Assembly (NCBI RefSeq): GCF_001431465.1 | Contig: NZ_LDJJ01000010.1 | Coordinates: 62,001 to 126,000 of the forward strand | Length of the DNA stretch: 64,000 nt | DNA from: Stenotrophomonas terrae | GTDB lineage: Bacteria > Pseudomonadota > Gammaproteobacteria > Xanthomonadales > Xanthomonadaceae | Reading direction: 5' to 3' | Shown: positions 1 to 9,181 of the stretch, piece after piece | Layout: every line of letters starts with the position of its first letter | How positions within the stretch are numbered: position 1 is the first letter of the stretch | Notes under the pieces: generated by a model | Told to the model about the DNA's origin: nothing | Seen by the model: only the letters and a program-made list of their open reading frames with translations | The model's database searches: none | Position numbers and translations under genes: made by a program

Positions 1-319
1 GTGACAGCGGGGTGGCGCGGGTCAGGCCAATGCGCAGTTCGCCGCTCTCGCCGCGTTGTGCGCGTTGCACCGTGTCGACGGCCTTGTCCATGCGCTGCAG
101 GATGTCGCGGGCCTGCTCCAGCAGTACCTCACCGGCGGGGGTGAGCTGCACGCGGCGGTGGCTGCGCACGAATAGCTGCGCGCCGAGCAGGCTTTCCAGT
201 TGCCGGATCTGCTGGCTGAGTGGCGGCTGCGACATGCCCAGGCGCTCGGCGGCGCGGCCGAAGTGCAGGGTATCGGCGACGGCCAGGAAGTAGCGCAGGT
301 GGCGGAGTTCCAGAGACAT
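1..319 (-). CDS. LysR-family transcriptional regulator, N-terminal part (cut by window edge)
   Basis: The frame opens at the ATG complementary to 317-319 and runs off the left edge without a stop, so about 106 residues are visible. It begins MSLELRHLRYFLAVADTLHF and continues with the classic LysR winged helix-turn-helix (AAERLGMSQPPLSQQIRQLE, then LLGAQLFVR and LTPAGEVLLEQAR). The linker helix and the start of the ligand-binding domain (GELRIGLTRATPLS) follow. The effector domain lies outside the window, so ligand and targets cannot be inferred. The 5' end is only 67 bp from the stop of the next minus-strand LysR gene. Confidence 0.9.
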   Translation of the reverse strand, partial: MSLELRHLRYFLAVADTLHFGRAAERLGMSQPPLSQQIRQLESLLGAQLFVRSHRRVQLTPAGEVLLEQARDILQRMDKAVDTVQRAQRGESGELRIGLTRATPLS

Positions 320-385
320 GACGGCAGTCTAGGCGGCTGCGGTGGTGTCGACCAACTGCGGTGCTGCCCGTTGCCGATGCAAAGT

Positions 386-1354
386 CTAGCGCTCCGAATG
401 CCCGGTATCGTCATACTGCCGTGGTGCGAACAGGTCCGGCTGGATCAGCTCGACAAACGCCCGCGCCTGCGGCGACAGCACCTTGCCTCGCCGCACCACC
501 ACGCCGTAGCTGCGCGCCGGAAAGTAATCACTCATCGCCCGCGTGGCCAGCTTGTCGCGGTCACTGTCGTTCAAGCACAGCGCGGTGACGATGCTGATGC
601 CCATGCCCATCGCAACGTATTGCTTGATCACCTCCCAGCCGCCCACTTCCAGCGCCACGGTGTAGGGCACGCGGTGCTGCTGGAATACCAGGTCGACCAG
701 CCGCCAGGTGATCTGCCGGCGCGGCGGCAGGATCAGCGGCCACGGCGATAGATCCTCCAACGTCAGGTTCTTCTTCTTGGCCAGCGGGTGGTCGGGTGGG
801 GTGATCAGCACCTGGTCGAAGCGGTAGACCGGCGCGTAGCTGAGGTCGGCCGGCACATCCATCATCGAGCCGATGGCCAGGTCGGCGGCGTCGCTGCGCA
901 GCAGGTCGGTGCCGTCGGCGCTGATAGCGTTGTGCAGGGTCAGGCGCACATCAGGATGCAGCTTGCGGAAGTTTTCGACGATCTTGGGCAGGAGATACAG
1001 GATGGTCGACGAATTTGCGGCGATATTGAGCTCGCCTGCGTCCAGCCCGCTGACTTTCTCGCGGAACCGCGGCAGCAGCCCGTCCAGGCTTTCCACCAGT
1101 GGCTGGGCCATGTCGTACAGCAACTGGCCTTCGCGGCTGGGCACCAGGCGGCGCCCGCTGCGCTCGAAAAGCACCACGCCCAGCTCCCGTTCCAGCGCCT
1201 GCAGCTGCAGGCTCACTGCCGGTTGGCTGACAAAAAGCGCCTCCGACGCACGCGAAACCGAGCCCAGACGCACCGTCTGCAGGAACGCCCGCAGCGGCTT
1301 GAGCCGGTCAGACTTGTAGGAAAAACGTGGGGTTACGGGCGGTTTGCTGGGCAT
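386..1354 (-). CDS. LysR-family regulator divergent from aceBA
   Basis: The product is 322 aa with start MPSKPPVTPRFSYKSDRLKP. The N-terminal winged HTH is clear (residues about 15-75: SVSRASEALFVSQPAVSLQL, then ELGVVLFERSGRRLVPSREG). A type 2 periplasmic-binding-like effector domain follows. The gene is divergent from aceB across a 108-bp AT-rich gap, the usual layout for a LysR protein controlling its neighbour, so a role in glyoxylate-shunt control is a reasonable inference. An upstream extension (MLSISCANTCHI) is possible but would use up the promoter region, so the shorter start was chosen. The open frame continues antisense through aceB, but that part is not coding. Confidence 0.9.
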   Translation of the reverse strand: MPSKPPVTPRFSYKSDRLKPLRAFLQTVRLGSVSRASEALFVSQPAVSLQLQALERELGVVLFERSGRRLVPSREGQLLYDMAQPLVESLDGLLPRFREKVSGLDAGELNIAANSSTILYLLPKIVENFRKLHPDVRLTLHNAISADGTDLLRSDAADLAIGSMMDVPADLSYAPVYRFDQVLITPPDHPLAKKKNLTLEDLSPWPLILPPRRQITWRLVDLVFQQHRVPYTVALEVGGWEVIKQYVAMGMGISIVTALCLNDSDRDKLATRAMSDYFPARSYGVVVRRGKVLSPQARAFVELIQPDLFAPRQYDDTGHSER

Positions 1355-1376
1355 GATGTGGCAAGTATTAGCACAA

Positions 1377-1415
1377 CTTATAGATAACATTGCAAAAACT
1401 GTTTTGTTAAATAAG
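1377..1415. promoter_or_regulatory. Candidate LysR operator/promoter between the regulator and aceB
   Basis: In the AT-rich gap an imperfect inverted repeat, CTTATAGATAAC and GTTAAATAAG, is separated by about 17 nt. It lies 48 bp upstream of the aceB ATG and 23 bp upstream of the LysR start, which suits a shared operator that overlaps both promoters. Binding is inferred from symmetry and position only. Confidence 0.4.
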
Positions 1416-1462
1416 ATCCCGCGGCCGCACGTTGGAGTCCCCGACACCCGCAGGAACTTCCG

Positions 1463-3106
1463 ATGTCCGCCGTCGCCCACGCTGTCGCTACGCCGCAGTC
1501 CGCCCCCCGCCCGACCCCGGGCATCACCCTGACCACCCAGCTTGCCGGCCAGTCCGCGCTGCTGCCGGCCGGCGTGCTGGGCCTGCTTGTATCGCTGCAC
1601 CGTGCGGTCGAGCCGGGTCGCCAGGCCCGTTTGGCCGCCCGCCGCGAGCGGCAGGCCTTCTTCGACCAGGGCGGCCTGCCGGACTTCCGCACCGATACCC
1701 GCGCCATCCGTGAAGAGGACTGGAGCGTGGCGCCGATTCCGGCCGCGCTGCAGGATCGCCGCGTCGAGATCACCGGCCCCACCGACCCGAAGATGGTCAT
1801 CAACGCGCTGAACTCCGGCGCCAAGGTGTTCATGGCCGACTTCGAGGATTCGACCTCGCCGACCTGGCGCAACGTGCTGGCCGGCCAGCAGACGATGAAG
1901 GCGGCGGTGCGCGGTGACCTGGACTTCACCGCGCCGGCCACCGCCAAGGGCCCGGGCAAGCACTACACGCTGCGCCCGGCTGACGAGCAGGCCGTGCTGA
2001 TCGTGCGCCCGCGTGGCTGGCATCTGGACGAGAAGCACGTGCTGATCGATGGCCAGCCGATTGCCGGTGGCCTGTTCGACGCGGCGCTGTTCGCCTTCCA
2101 CAACGCGCAGACCCTGATGGACAAGGACCGCGGCCCGTACTTCTACCTGCCCAAGCTGCAGTCGATGGAAGAGGCGGCGCTGTGGGAGACTGCGCTGTCG
2201 CATATCGAGGGCATGCTCGGCCTGCCGCATGGGCAGATCAAGGTCACCGTGCTGATCGAGACGCTGCCGGCGGTGTTCGAGATGGACGAGATCCTGCATG
2301 CGCTGCGCGAGCGCATCGTCGGCCTGAACTGCGGCCGCTGGGACTATATCTTTTCCTACCTGAAGACCTTCCGCCGGCACGCCGACAAGGTGTTGCCCGA
2401 GCGCGGCCAGGTGACCATGACCCAGCCGTTCCTGAAGGCGTACTCGGAGCTGCTGATCAAGACCTGCCACCGCCGCGGTGCGCATGCGATGGGCGGCATG
2501 GCTGCGCAGATCCCGATCAACAACGACGCCGCCGCCAATGAGCAGGCGATGGCGCGGGTTCGCGCCGACAAGCTGCGCGAAGTCACTGCCGGGCATGACG
2601 GCACCTGGGTGGCGCACCCGGCGCTGATCCCGGTGGCGCGGGCGATCTTCGACGAGCATATGCCCGGTGCCAACCAGCACAACGTGCTGCGCCGTGATGT
2701 GCAGGTCAGCCGTGGTGACCTGATCGCGCCGTGCAGCGGCACCGTCACCCGCGCAGGCTTCGAGAACAACGTTGAAGTCTGCGTGCGCTACCTGGCCGCC
2801 TGGCTGGACGGTAACGGCTGCGTGCCCATCCACAACCTGATGGAAGACGCCGCCACCGCCGAGATCAGCCGTAGCCAGATCTGGCAGTGGCTGCACGCCG
2901 GCAACCAGCACCTGGACGACGGCACCGCGATCGATTTCGCCCTGTTGGCAGCCACCCTGCGCGCGCTGCCGACGCGGCTGGGCGATACCTCCGCGCTGCC
3001 AGGTGGCGGCCGCATCACCCAGGCCATTGGCCTGCTCGACCAACTCAGCCGCGCTGATGAGCTGGCCGAGTTCCTGACCTTGCCGGCCTACCGGCAGATC
3101 GATTGA
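1463..3106 (+). CDS. aceB: Malate synthase A
   Basis: The 547-aa product is the usual length for malate synthase A, which condenses glyoxylate with acetyl-CoA to malate, the second step of the glyoxylate shunt. Family blocks are intact: [20 protein letters not shown] followed by [11 protein letters not shown], the [11 protein letters not shown] block, [20 protein letters not shown] and [15 protein letters not shown]. aceA follows 41 bp downstream on the same strand, so the two form an aceBA operon. That allows growth on acetate, fatty acids or the acetyl-CoA released by leucine breakdown, whose genes lie at 10.4-15.7 kb. A divergent LysR gene is the probable regulator. Confidence 0.98.
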   Translation: MSAVAHAVATPQSAPRPTPGITLTTQLAGQSALLPAGVLGLLVSLHRAVEPGRQARLAARRERQAFFDQGGLPDFRTDTRAIREEDWSVAPIPAALQDRRVEITGPTDPKMVINALNSGAKVFMADFEDSTSPTWRNVLAGQQTMKAAVRGDLDFTAPATAKGPGKHYTLRPADEQAVLIVRPRGWHLDEKHVLIDGQPIAGGLFDAALFAFHNAQTLMDKDRGPYFYLPKLQSMEEAALWETALSHIEGMLGLPHGQIKVTVLIETLPAVFEMDEILHALRERIVGLNCGRWDYIFSYLKTFRRHADKVLPERGQVTMTQPFLKAYSELLIKTCHRRGAHAMGGMAAQIPINNDAAANEQAMARVRADKLREVTAGHDGTWVAHPALIPVARAIFDEHMPGANQHNVLRRDVQVSRGDLIAPCSGTVTRAGFENNVEVCVRYLAAWLDGNGCVPIHNLMEDAATAEISRSQIWQWLHAGNQHLDDGTAIDFALLAATLRALPTRLGDTSALPGGGRITQAIGLLDQLSRADELAEFLTLPAYRQID

Positions 3107-3147
3107 CCCTCCCCTTGGCACCGACTATTTCTTTCGAGGACGACACG

Positions 3148-4479
3148 ATGAGCACCTACCAGCAACAGATCGACGCCCTGCAGCAGGACTGGGACAGCAA
3201 CCCGCGTTGGAAGGGTTTGGAGCGCACCTACAGCGCCGCCGACGTGGTGCGCCTGCGCGGCAGCGTGCAGCCGGAACATACCCTGGCCAAGCGCGGCGCC
3301 GAGCGCCTGTGGGAGCTGGTCAATGGCAGCTCGAAGAAGGGCTACGTCAACGCCTTCGGTGCGATCAGCGCCGGCCAGGCCATGCAGCAGGCCAAGGCCG
3401 GGCTGGAAGCGGTGTACCTGTCCGGCTGGCAGGTGGCGGCCGATGGCAACACCTCCGAAACCATGTACCCGGACCAGTCGCTGTATGCCTACGACTCGGT
3501 GCCGACCATGGTCCGCCGCATCAACAACACCTTCCAGCGCGCCGATGAAATCCAGTGGAAGAACATCATCGACGGCAAGGTCAAGGCCGAGGACGCGATC
3601 GATTTCTTCCTGCCGATCGTTGCCGATGGCGAGGCTGGCTTCGGCGGCGTGTTGAACGCCTATGAGCTGATGAAGAACATGATCGTGGCCGGCGCCGCCG
3701 CGGTGCACTTCGAGGACCAGCTGGCGGCGGTGAAGAAATGCGGCCATATGGGTGGCAAGGTGCTGGTGCCGACCCAGGAGGCGATCCAGAAGCTGTCGGC
3801 CGCGCGCCTGGCTGCCGACGTGCTGGGTGTGCCGACCATCGTGCTGGCCCGTACCGACGCCGAAGCCGCCAACCTGCTGACCAGCGACTTCGACCCGAAC
3901 GACACCCCGTTCATCACCGGCCAGCGCACCGCCGAAGGCTTCTACAAGGTCAAGAACGGCTTGGAGCAGGCGATCAGCCGCGGCGTGGCCTATGCCCCGC
4001 ATGCCGACCTGGTGTGGTGTGAAACCGGCACCCCGGACCTGGGCTTCGCCCGCGAATTCGCCCAGGCCGTGCATGCCGCCAGCCCCGGCAAGCTGCTGTC
4101 CTACAACTGCTCGCCCTCGTTCAACTGGAAGAAGAACCTGGACGACAAGACCATCGCCAGGTTCCAGGACGAGCTGGCCGCCTTGGGCTACAAGTACCAG
4201 TTCATCACCCTGGCGGGCATCCACATCAACTGGTTCAACACCTTCAAGTTCGCCCACGACTACGCCCGCGGCGAGGGCATGCGCCACTACGTGGAGCAGG
4301 TGCAGGAACCGGAATTCGCCGCCCGTGAAAAGGGCTATACCTTCGTCTCGCACCAGCAGGAAGTGGGCGCGGGCTACTTCGACGATGTGACCACGGTGAT
4401 CCAGGGCGGCGCGTCCAGTGTGACCGCGCTGACCGGCTCCACCGAGGAGGAGCAGTTCCAGGCTGAAAAGGCTGCCTGA
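3148..4479 (+). CDS. aceA: Isocitrate lyase
   Basis: The 443-aa product cleaves isocitrate to succinate and glyoxylate, the entry step of the glyoxylate bypass. The catalytic signature KKCGHMGGK is at residues 196-204, with the active-site cysteine at about 198, and downstream blocks ([30 protein letters not shown]) are normal. The start [15 protein letters not shown] was chosen because CGAGGA lies just upstream. An in-frame upstream ATG at 3103 overlaps the aceB stop and would add an unconserved leader. A strong terminator follows within 25 bp. Confidence 0.98.
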   Translation: MSTYQQQIDALQQDWDSNPRWKGLERTYSAADVVRLRGSVQPEHTLAKRGAERLWELVNGSSKKGYVNAFGAISAGQAMQQAKAGLEAVYLSGWQVAADGNTSETMYPDQSLYAYDSVPTMVRRINNTFQRADEIQWKNIIDGKVKAEDAIDFFLPIVADGEAGFGGVLNAYELMKNMIVAGAAAVHFEDQLAAVKKCGHMGGKVLVPTQEAIQKLSAARLAADVLGVPTIVLARTDAEAANLLTSDFDPNDTPFITGQRTAEGFYKVKNGLEQAISRGVAYAPHADLVWCETGTPDLGFAREFAQAVHAASPGKLLSYNCSPSFNWKKNLDDKTIARFQDELAALGYKYQFITLAGIHINWFNTFKFAHDYARGEGMRHYVEQVQEPEFAAREKGYTFVSHQQEVGAGYFDDVTTVIQGGASSVTALTGSTEEEQFQAEKAA

Positions 4480-4503
4480 GGGCGCTTATAAGGTCGTTTC
4501 AAA

Positions 4504-4530
4504 GGGGCTCTTACGAGCCCCTTCTTTTTT
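4504..4530 (+). terminator. Rho-independent terminator after aceA
   Basis: A perfect stem GGGGCTC / GAGCCCC with the four-base loop TTAC is followed by TTCTTTTTT. It sits 24 bp after the aceA stop and ends the aceBA transcript. Confidence 0.92.
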
Positions 4531-4627
4531 GCGCCCGGGTCCAGCCAAAAATGCCTGTGTGGGTCACAAAACCATTAATTTTGGTGATAGGCTCGTGAGA
4601 TTACTCGTCTGCCATGACGAGCAGTCC

Positions 4628-5668
4628 ATGAGGCAGGGAATGAGCGGCATGGGAACAGGGGGTCTGGCACTGGAGTCTGAACTTCCCGCCGCTGCGTCGG
4701 CCGGGGGGGCCGTACTGCGTGCGCAATTGTCACCGGTGGAATTTGCACTGTTTGCCCAGTACGGCGTCCGCCGCACGCTGCAGGCCGACCAGGTGCTGTT
4801 CCGCCGTGGCGATCTGGGCAGCTCGATGTTCATCATTGTCAGTGGCACCGTCAGCCTGGACTTCGGCGCCGGCCTGGCGCCCAAGCCCATGGGCTGCAAC
4901 GACTTCTTTGGCGAGCTCGGCCTGTTGATCGAGCGCCACCCGCGTTCCTGTGATGCGCGCGCCAACTGCGACAGCGTGCTGCTGGAAATCACCCATGCCA
5001 ACTTCCACCGCCTGATCGACCAGGATCCGGCGATGGTGGTGTTCTTCCTGCGCCGGACCCTGTCGCGGGTGGTGTCCAGCGAACAACGCCTGATCGCCCA
5101 GCTCAGTCGCCGCAACCACGAGCTGGAAACCGCGCTCGGCAATCTCTACAGCGCCAACCACGAGCTGCACCACACCCGTGAGCTGGTCTATGGCGATGAC
5201 CTGACCGGGCTCAGCAACCGGCGTGCGCTTACCGCCTACCTGCAGAAATCACACCGTTCCGGTCACCGCCCGCGCGGCCTGTTGCTGATCGACTGCGACG
5301 ACTTCAAGGGTTTGAACGACTCTTACGGTCACCTGGCTGGCGATCATGCGCTGCAGTGCTTCGGCCGCATCTTGGCTTCGGTGACCGGCAAGGACGATAT
5401 CGCCTGCCGGCTGGGTGGCGATGAGTTCTGCGTGCTGCTGATGGACGCCGATGCCGAGAGCCTGCCGCGCACTGCCGATTTCGTGCTCGAAGCGGTACGC
5501 CACCTGATCGCCTACCCGGGCGCAACGGTGGGCGCCTGCTCACTCAGCATCGGCATGGTGTTGATCAATGAAGACCATCACTGGAACGATTCGTATTCCC
5601 GTGCCGACCAGGCCCTGTACGAGGCCAAGCGCGAAGGTGGCAATCGCGCGCATTGGTGGCAGGGCTGA
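4628..5668 (+). CDS. cNMP-binding-like domain plus GGDEF diguanylate cyclase
   Basis: About 346 aa. Residues about 30-155 look like a CRP-type cyclic-nucleotide/sensor fold (FRRGDLGSSMFIIVSGTVSL, FFGELGLLIERHPRSCDA). A helical linker follows, then a GGDEF domain (DDLTGLSNRRAL, LLLIDCDDFKGLNDSYGHL, ACRLGGDEFCVLLM). The active-site motif GGDEF is intact, so it probably makes cyclic di-GMP. No RxxD product-inhibition site is visible five residues before it. The start is uncertain: ATG codons at 4628, 4640 and 4649 are all possible, and a longer frame from 4529 would begin inside the aceA terminator. It is soluble and lacks membrane segments. Confidence 0.9.
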   Translation: MRQGMSGMGTGGLALESELPAAASAGGAVLRAQLSPVEFALFAQYGVRRTLQADQVLFRRGDLGSSMFIIVSGTVSLDFGAGLAPKPMGCNDFFGELGLLIERHPRSCDARANCDSVLLEITHANFHRLIDQDPAMVVFFLRRTLSRVVSSEQRLIAQLSRRNHELETALGNLYSANHELHHTRELVYGDDLTGLSNRRALTAYLQKSHRSGHRPRGLLLIDCDDFKGLNDSYGHLAGDHALQCFGRILASVTGKDDIACRLGGDEFCVLLMDADAESLPRTADFVLEAVRHLIAYPGATVGACSLSIGMVLINEDHHWNDSYSRADQALYEAKREGGNRAHWWQG

Positions 5669-5699
5669 TCCGATGACCGCGGCTTGCCCGGTGTAGTGC

Positions 5700-8213
5700 A
5701 TGACCAACGAGACTGACGCGCTCTCATCCGATCGCCAGCTCAAGACGCTGGTGCTGACCGATCTTTGTGATTCGGTGGCACTGACGGCGCGGATTGGCGA
5801 TGCGGCAGCGGCTGAACTGTTCCGGACCCTGGACGTGCGCGCACTGCAGCTGCTGCAGCGCTGGAAGGGGCAGTTGATCGACCGCTCCGATGGCATGTTC
5901 CTGCTGTTTGACGTGCCTGCGCAGGGGCTTGGTTTTGCCCTGGATTACCTGGACGCGTTGGCGGAGATAGGCAAGCAACGGGAGCTGCCGCTGCAGGCAC
6001 GGGTCGGCATCCATGTCGGCGATGTGTTGTTCTGGCGCAACGATGAGGATGCGGTTGCGGCCGGCGCCAAACCGCTGGATGTGGAAGGCGTGGCCAAGCC
6101 CACTGCCGCCCGCTTGATGGCGCTGGCGCGACCCAATCAGATTCTATTGTCGGCGGTTGCCGAAGCCTTGTTGCGTCCGAGCCAGCGAGAATTGGGCGAA
6201 CGCGGTGCACACCTGCAATGGAAATCGCACGGGCGCTGGTACTTCAAGGGCCTGCCGACGCTGCAGGAAGTGTTCGAAGTGGGCGTAGCCGGCAACGCAC
6301 CGTTGCGCATGCCCGCGCGTTCCAACAAAGCCTGGCGACGCCTGCCATTGTGGCGGCGGCCGGTGGCGCTGGTCGCCGAGTTGCTGTTGGTGGTTGCGGT
6401 GGGGGCGATGGCGTGGATATTGGTACGCCCTGAGCCGGCGATCGCTTTTGCCGAGCGCGATTGGGTGGTGTTGGGAGACGTCAATAATCTGACCGATAAC
6501 CAGCTCCTGGGTGACGGCTTGAATCGTGCGTTTCGTATCGGCCTGGAGCAATCGCGCTATGTGAACATCCTGAGCGAGCTCAAGGCGCGCGATACCTTGA
6601 CCCGGATGCTGTTGCCCGAGGGGAGCGCGATTGATCGAGTGACGGCATCCGGTATTGCGGTGCGTGAGGGCGCGCGTGCAGTGCTGATACCTGTGGTGCG
6701 CGAGTCGAGTGGAAAGCTGCAGGTATCGGTGGACGTGGTTGAACCCGAGTCCGGCAGGGTTGTTTATACGGTGCATTCCAGTGGCATTGGAACGTCCACA
6801 GTGTTGCAATCGATGGACGATGTCATCGGGCAACTGCGTGGTCGTCTGGGTGAGGCACTTGCCGATGTGGAGAAGTCCTCCGCTCCGCTGCCAAAGGTAG
6901 CTACCGCCAATCTTGACGCATTGCATGCCTATGCCGCCGCGCAAGCTGCCTATGCAAGCGGCGAGGCAGAAAAATCAATTCAGTACTTTGATGTGGCGAC
7001 GCGCGTCGATAGTGGCTTCGCCATGGCGCGTCTTGGCAAGATGCGCGCGCTGGTCAATCTCGGTAGATACGAAGAGGCACGCCACGAGCTTGAGTCGGCG
7101 GCGGAGTTTCGTAGCCGTTTGACGACGCGTGAGGCGCTTTACATGGATGCATGGAGCGCCGACCTGCTTTCGGGAAGTGATAGTGAGGCGTTCCAGGCAT
7201 GGGCAGTGCTGGCTGAACTGTATCCGGATCATCAGGGCGCCAGCGTCAACGCCGCGGCTGCGGCACTATTGTTGGGGCGCTATACAGAAGCTGCGAAGTT
7301 CGCCTCCAGGGCTGATATTCCTCAAAGTGGACAGCGGGGTGGCGTTCTGCGGTTGTTGGGCCGGATCCGTTTGGCGCAGGACCAGGTTGATGCGGCGCTG
7401 CTGCTGCTGCGTGACCCGGATGCGCTTCCAGCTGCTGGCATGAGTCGCTATCTGGTGACCGCGATGGCGGCCAGCGGGGACAAAAATGGCGCGCACGAGG
7501 TGCTGCGCTTGCTTCCAACCGGGGATCCTGGGCTCAAGTTGGATGCGGCTGCGCTTGCTTTGGACCAGGGACGGAATGCGGATGCGTTATCCATTTCGGA
7601 AGCGGCAGCTGCGGCTTGTCCAGGATCGTCCTTCATGTGTGATTTCATGCACGTTGCCGGCTTGGTGACCAAGGCTGCAGCTGGTAGCTGTGCCTCAAGC
7701 AGGGAAGTTGGGCGGATACTTGATCGTGTCGTACAAGGACGTGGTGACGGAGATGCAGGAGATGCCTCCGGGCGGCGTTTTCTCGCTGGTGCTGCCATCT
7801 ACGCGGCCCAGCGCATGGGCAGCGGTATCAATGTCACGGAGAAGCTGCCATTGCTGAAGCGTGCTGCACGAGAGTCCAATGACGCATCAGCACTTCGAAT
7901 TATTGAGTTGGTCGAAATCAATCAGCTGAGGATGTCTGGTGACGCGGCAGGGGCTGTCGCGCGGCTTCAGCCCTTGGTCAACGGCGAAGAGCTATTCCAG
8001 GTGCACAGTTTGCTGGCTCAGGCATATGCCGATGCGGGGGACAAGGGTGGGCAACAGCGTGAAGCGTCCTGGATGCAAAAACATCGCGGGCGCGCCTATG
8101 CCGAGTGGATAGGATCCGCGCCCTTGCAGGCTTTGAATGTCAGGGACAGTCTGGGGACGCCGTTGGCCGGAGGATGCCTGCGGCCAACGGCAGAAAAATC
8201 AATTCTGCGGTGA
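5700..8213 (+). CDS. Putative peptide-modification-system cyclase (class III cyclase-like domain, TM helix, TPR-like repeats)
   Basis: 837 aa. Residues 15-160 resemble a class III nucleotide cyclase: LVLTDLCDSVAL carries the first metal Asp (D21), DRSDGMFLLFD the second (D64), and RVGIHVGDV is typical. Where active enzymes have G-x-x-V-N-x-A-A-R, this one has GVAKPTAAR, so the transition-state Asn is replaced by Pro and activity is doubtful. One membrane helix lies at about 221-242. The rest is alpha-helical TPR-like repeats, probably periplasmic. This architecture next to leader-bearing peptides and a SagB-type dehydrogenase fits the family I recall as 'putative peptide modification system cyclase' (TIGR04510-like); an HMM search is needed. 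The 3' end overlaps the convergent peptide gene by 15 bp. Confidence 0.8.
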   Translation: MTNETDALSSDRQLKTLVLTDLCDSVALTARIGDAAAAELFRTLDVRALQLLQRWKGQLIDRSDGMFLLFDVPAQGLGFALDYLDALAEIGKQRELPLQARVGIHVGDVLFWRNDEDAVAAGAKPLDVEGVAKPTAARLMALARPNQILLSAVAEALLRPSQRELGERGAHLQWKSHGRWYFKGLPTLQEVFEVGVAGNAPLRMPARSNKAWRRLPLWRRPVALVAELLLVVAVGAMAWILVRPEPAIAFAERDWVVLGDVNNLTDNQLLGDGLNRAFRIGLEQSRYVNILSELKARDTLTRMLLPEGSAIDRVTASGIAVREGARAVLIPVVRESSGKLQVSVDVVEPESGRVVYTVHSSGIGTSTVLQSMDDVIGQLRGRLGEALADVEKSSAPLPKVATANLDALHAYAAAQAAYASGEAEKSIQYFDVATRVDSGFAMARLGKMRALVNLGRYEEARHELESAAEFRSRLTTREALYMDAWSADLLSGSDSEAFQAWAVLAELYPDHQGASVNAAAAALLLGRYTEAAKFASRADIPQSGQRGGVLRLLGRIRLAQDQVDAALLLLRDPDALPAAGMSRYLVTAMAASGDKNGAHEVLRLLPTGDPGLKLDAAALALDQGRNADALSISEAAAAACPGSSFMCDFMHVAGLVTKAAAGSCASSREVGRILDRVVQGRGDGDAGDASGRRFLAGAAIYAAQRMGSGINVTEKLPLLKRAARESNDASALRIIELVEINQLRMSGDAAGAVARLQPLVNGEELFQVHSLLAQAYADAGDKGGQQREASWMQKHRGRAYAEWIGSAPLQALNVRDSLGTPLAGGCLRPTAEKSILR

Positions 8214-8492
8214 CTTCGGCTCTGCCGCAAACATGTAAGGCTGATAGAACAGGCCGCGTTCGGTCAGCTCGGATGCAATAAGAAGTTTGGTCGAAGAAAG
8301 CTTCTCTGCTGATGCCAGGCGGCCAGGTACTTTGCACAGTTTTCCGGCTTCAGCGGCCTCAGCGCTGACCTTGAGCAACGCGGTTGCAGGATCCTGTTCA
8401 AACTGCGAGCGGAAGTCTTCGTCGCTGATCAGTAAGTCAAGGAGCTTGATCGCGTCGAGGTGTGAAAGCGGGCTCTTTTCATTGGATGTCAT
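8199..8492 (-). CDS. Putative modified (RiPP-like) precursor peptide 1
   Basis: 97 aa, encoded tail-to-tail with the cyclase-like gene. The N-terminal 70 residues closely match the second peptide at 8717-9028. Shared positions follow the pattern KSPLS--DA-KL-DLL-SDE-FR--F, then P--A-L--S-EAA-A---C--PG--AS-E-LSST. The C-terminal part (ELTERGLFYQPYMFAAEPK) has no counterpart in the paralogue. A conserved leader-like region with a variable tail is how RiPP precursors behave, and the family appears to match 'putative modified peptide' (TIGR04509-like). No signal peptide or double-Gly cleavage site is obvious. Confidence 0.75.
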   Translation of the reverse strand: MTSNEKSPLSHLDAIKLLDLLISDEDFRSQFEQDPATALLKVSAEAAEAGKLCKVPGRLASAEKLSSTKLLIASELTERGLFYQPYMFAAEPKSPQN

Positions 8493-8716
8493 GGAGCGAC
8501 CTCGGTTGATGGTGATATCACAAAGAATGACGATGGCTGGCTTGCGTTAACAACGGATTGGTAGCGGCAGCATGGAGGCTAACTTTAGGTGGGGCCCGGG
8601 CGTTTGAATCCAGTCTGCTTGGTGCCCGTGTTCGAGCGTATGTCACGCGTTGCCGCTGGTCGACTCATGCGAGTTGAATGATTTGACACTCTATCCAAAG
8701 CGAAGGAAAAGTGAGC
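8493..8716. other. Divergent intergenic region between the two peptide genes
   Basis: 224 bp that must hold the promoters of both peptide genes. GAAGGAAAA at 8702-8710 is a good ribosome-binding site for the rightward peptide. The middle contains GGGGCCCGGGC-type G+C-rich symmetry. No clear sigma-70 box pair stands out by eye. Confidence 0.5.
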
Positions 8717-9028
8717 ATGCATCTGGTCATGATGGGAAAGTCACCACTGAGCTTTATCGACGCGACGAAGCTGATGGATCTGTTGACGTCCGATGAGGGT
8801 TTTCGCGAGACTTTCCAACGGTGTCCATCGGAAGCCATGCTGAGGATCAGTCCAGAGGCAGCGGCCGCCACAAGCCACTGTTCAATGCCGGGAAATATCG
8901 CTTCCATTGAAGTGCTTTCCAGTACGAGAGATCGAATGATGGAGTCTCTGACGTCAAGCAGCATCTTTTCGATCGCGTTCTGTTTCGTTGATGGAGCGCC
9001 TGAGCGGAAGCTTGCAGCTGTTGCCTGA
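8717..9028 (+). CDS. Putative modified (RiPP-like) precursor peptide 2
   Basis: 103 aa from the ATG at 8717, which has GAAGGAAAA about seven bases upstream. A GTG at 8711 is in frame but abuts that site. The leader (GKSPLSFIDATKLMDLLTSD...PEAAAATSHCSMPGNIAS, then EVLSSTRD) aligns with peptide 1 almost residue for residue. The tail (SLTSSSIFSIAFCFVDGAPE) is different and contains Ser, Thr and Cys that could be modified. It lies immediately upstream of the SagB-type dehydrogenase on the same strand, which suggests co-transcription. The mature product and cleavage point cannot be read from the sequence. Confidence 0.75.
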   Translation: MHLVMMGKSPLSFIDATKLMDLLTSDEGFRETFQRCPSEAMLRISPEAAAATSHCSMPGNIASIEVLSSTRDRMMESLTSSSIFSIAFCFVDGAPERKLAAVA

Positions 9029-9181
9029 GTTCCGATGGCGGCACCATGGGCGTAGTCCGGTGTTGCTTTGTCGCAGCAACTTGCCAGAATGCCGCGTTCG
9101 CTATCCAGTTTGGAGCTGGCGAACCGAGGTGTTTCGTTGGCTGAAGTTGTTAAAGACGCAAGAAGCGAAAGAAGAGAACCA

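Noticed and set aside
1355..3121. Long minus-strand open frame continuing from the LysR gene antisense through aceB
   Set aside because: Its translation there is an Arg/His/Gln-rich shadow of a strongly conserved malate synthase. The LysR family start lies at 1354.
8199..9028. Class II bacteriocins with double-Gly leaders
   Set aside because: No GG/GA cleavage motif and no C39 peptidase or transporter nearby. Conserved leader plus SagB-type enzyme fits a modified peptide better.
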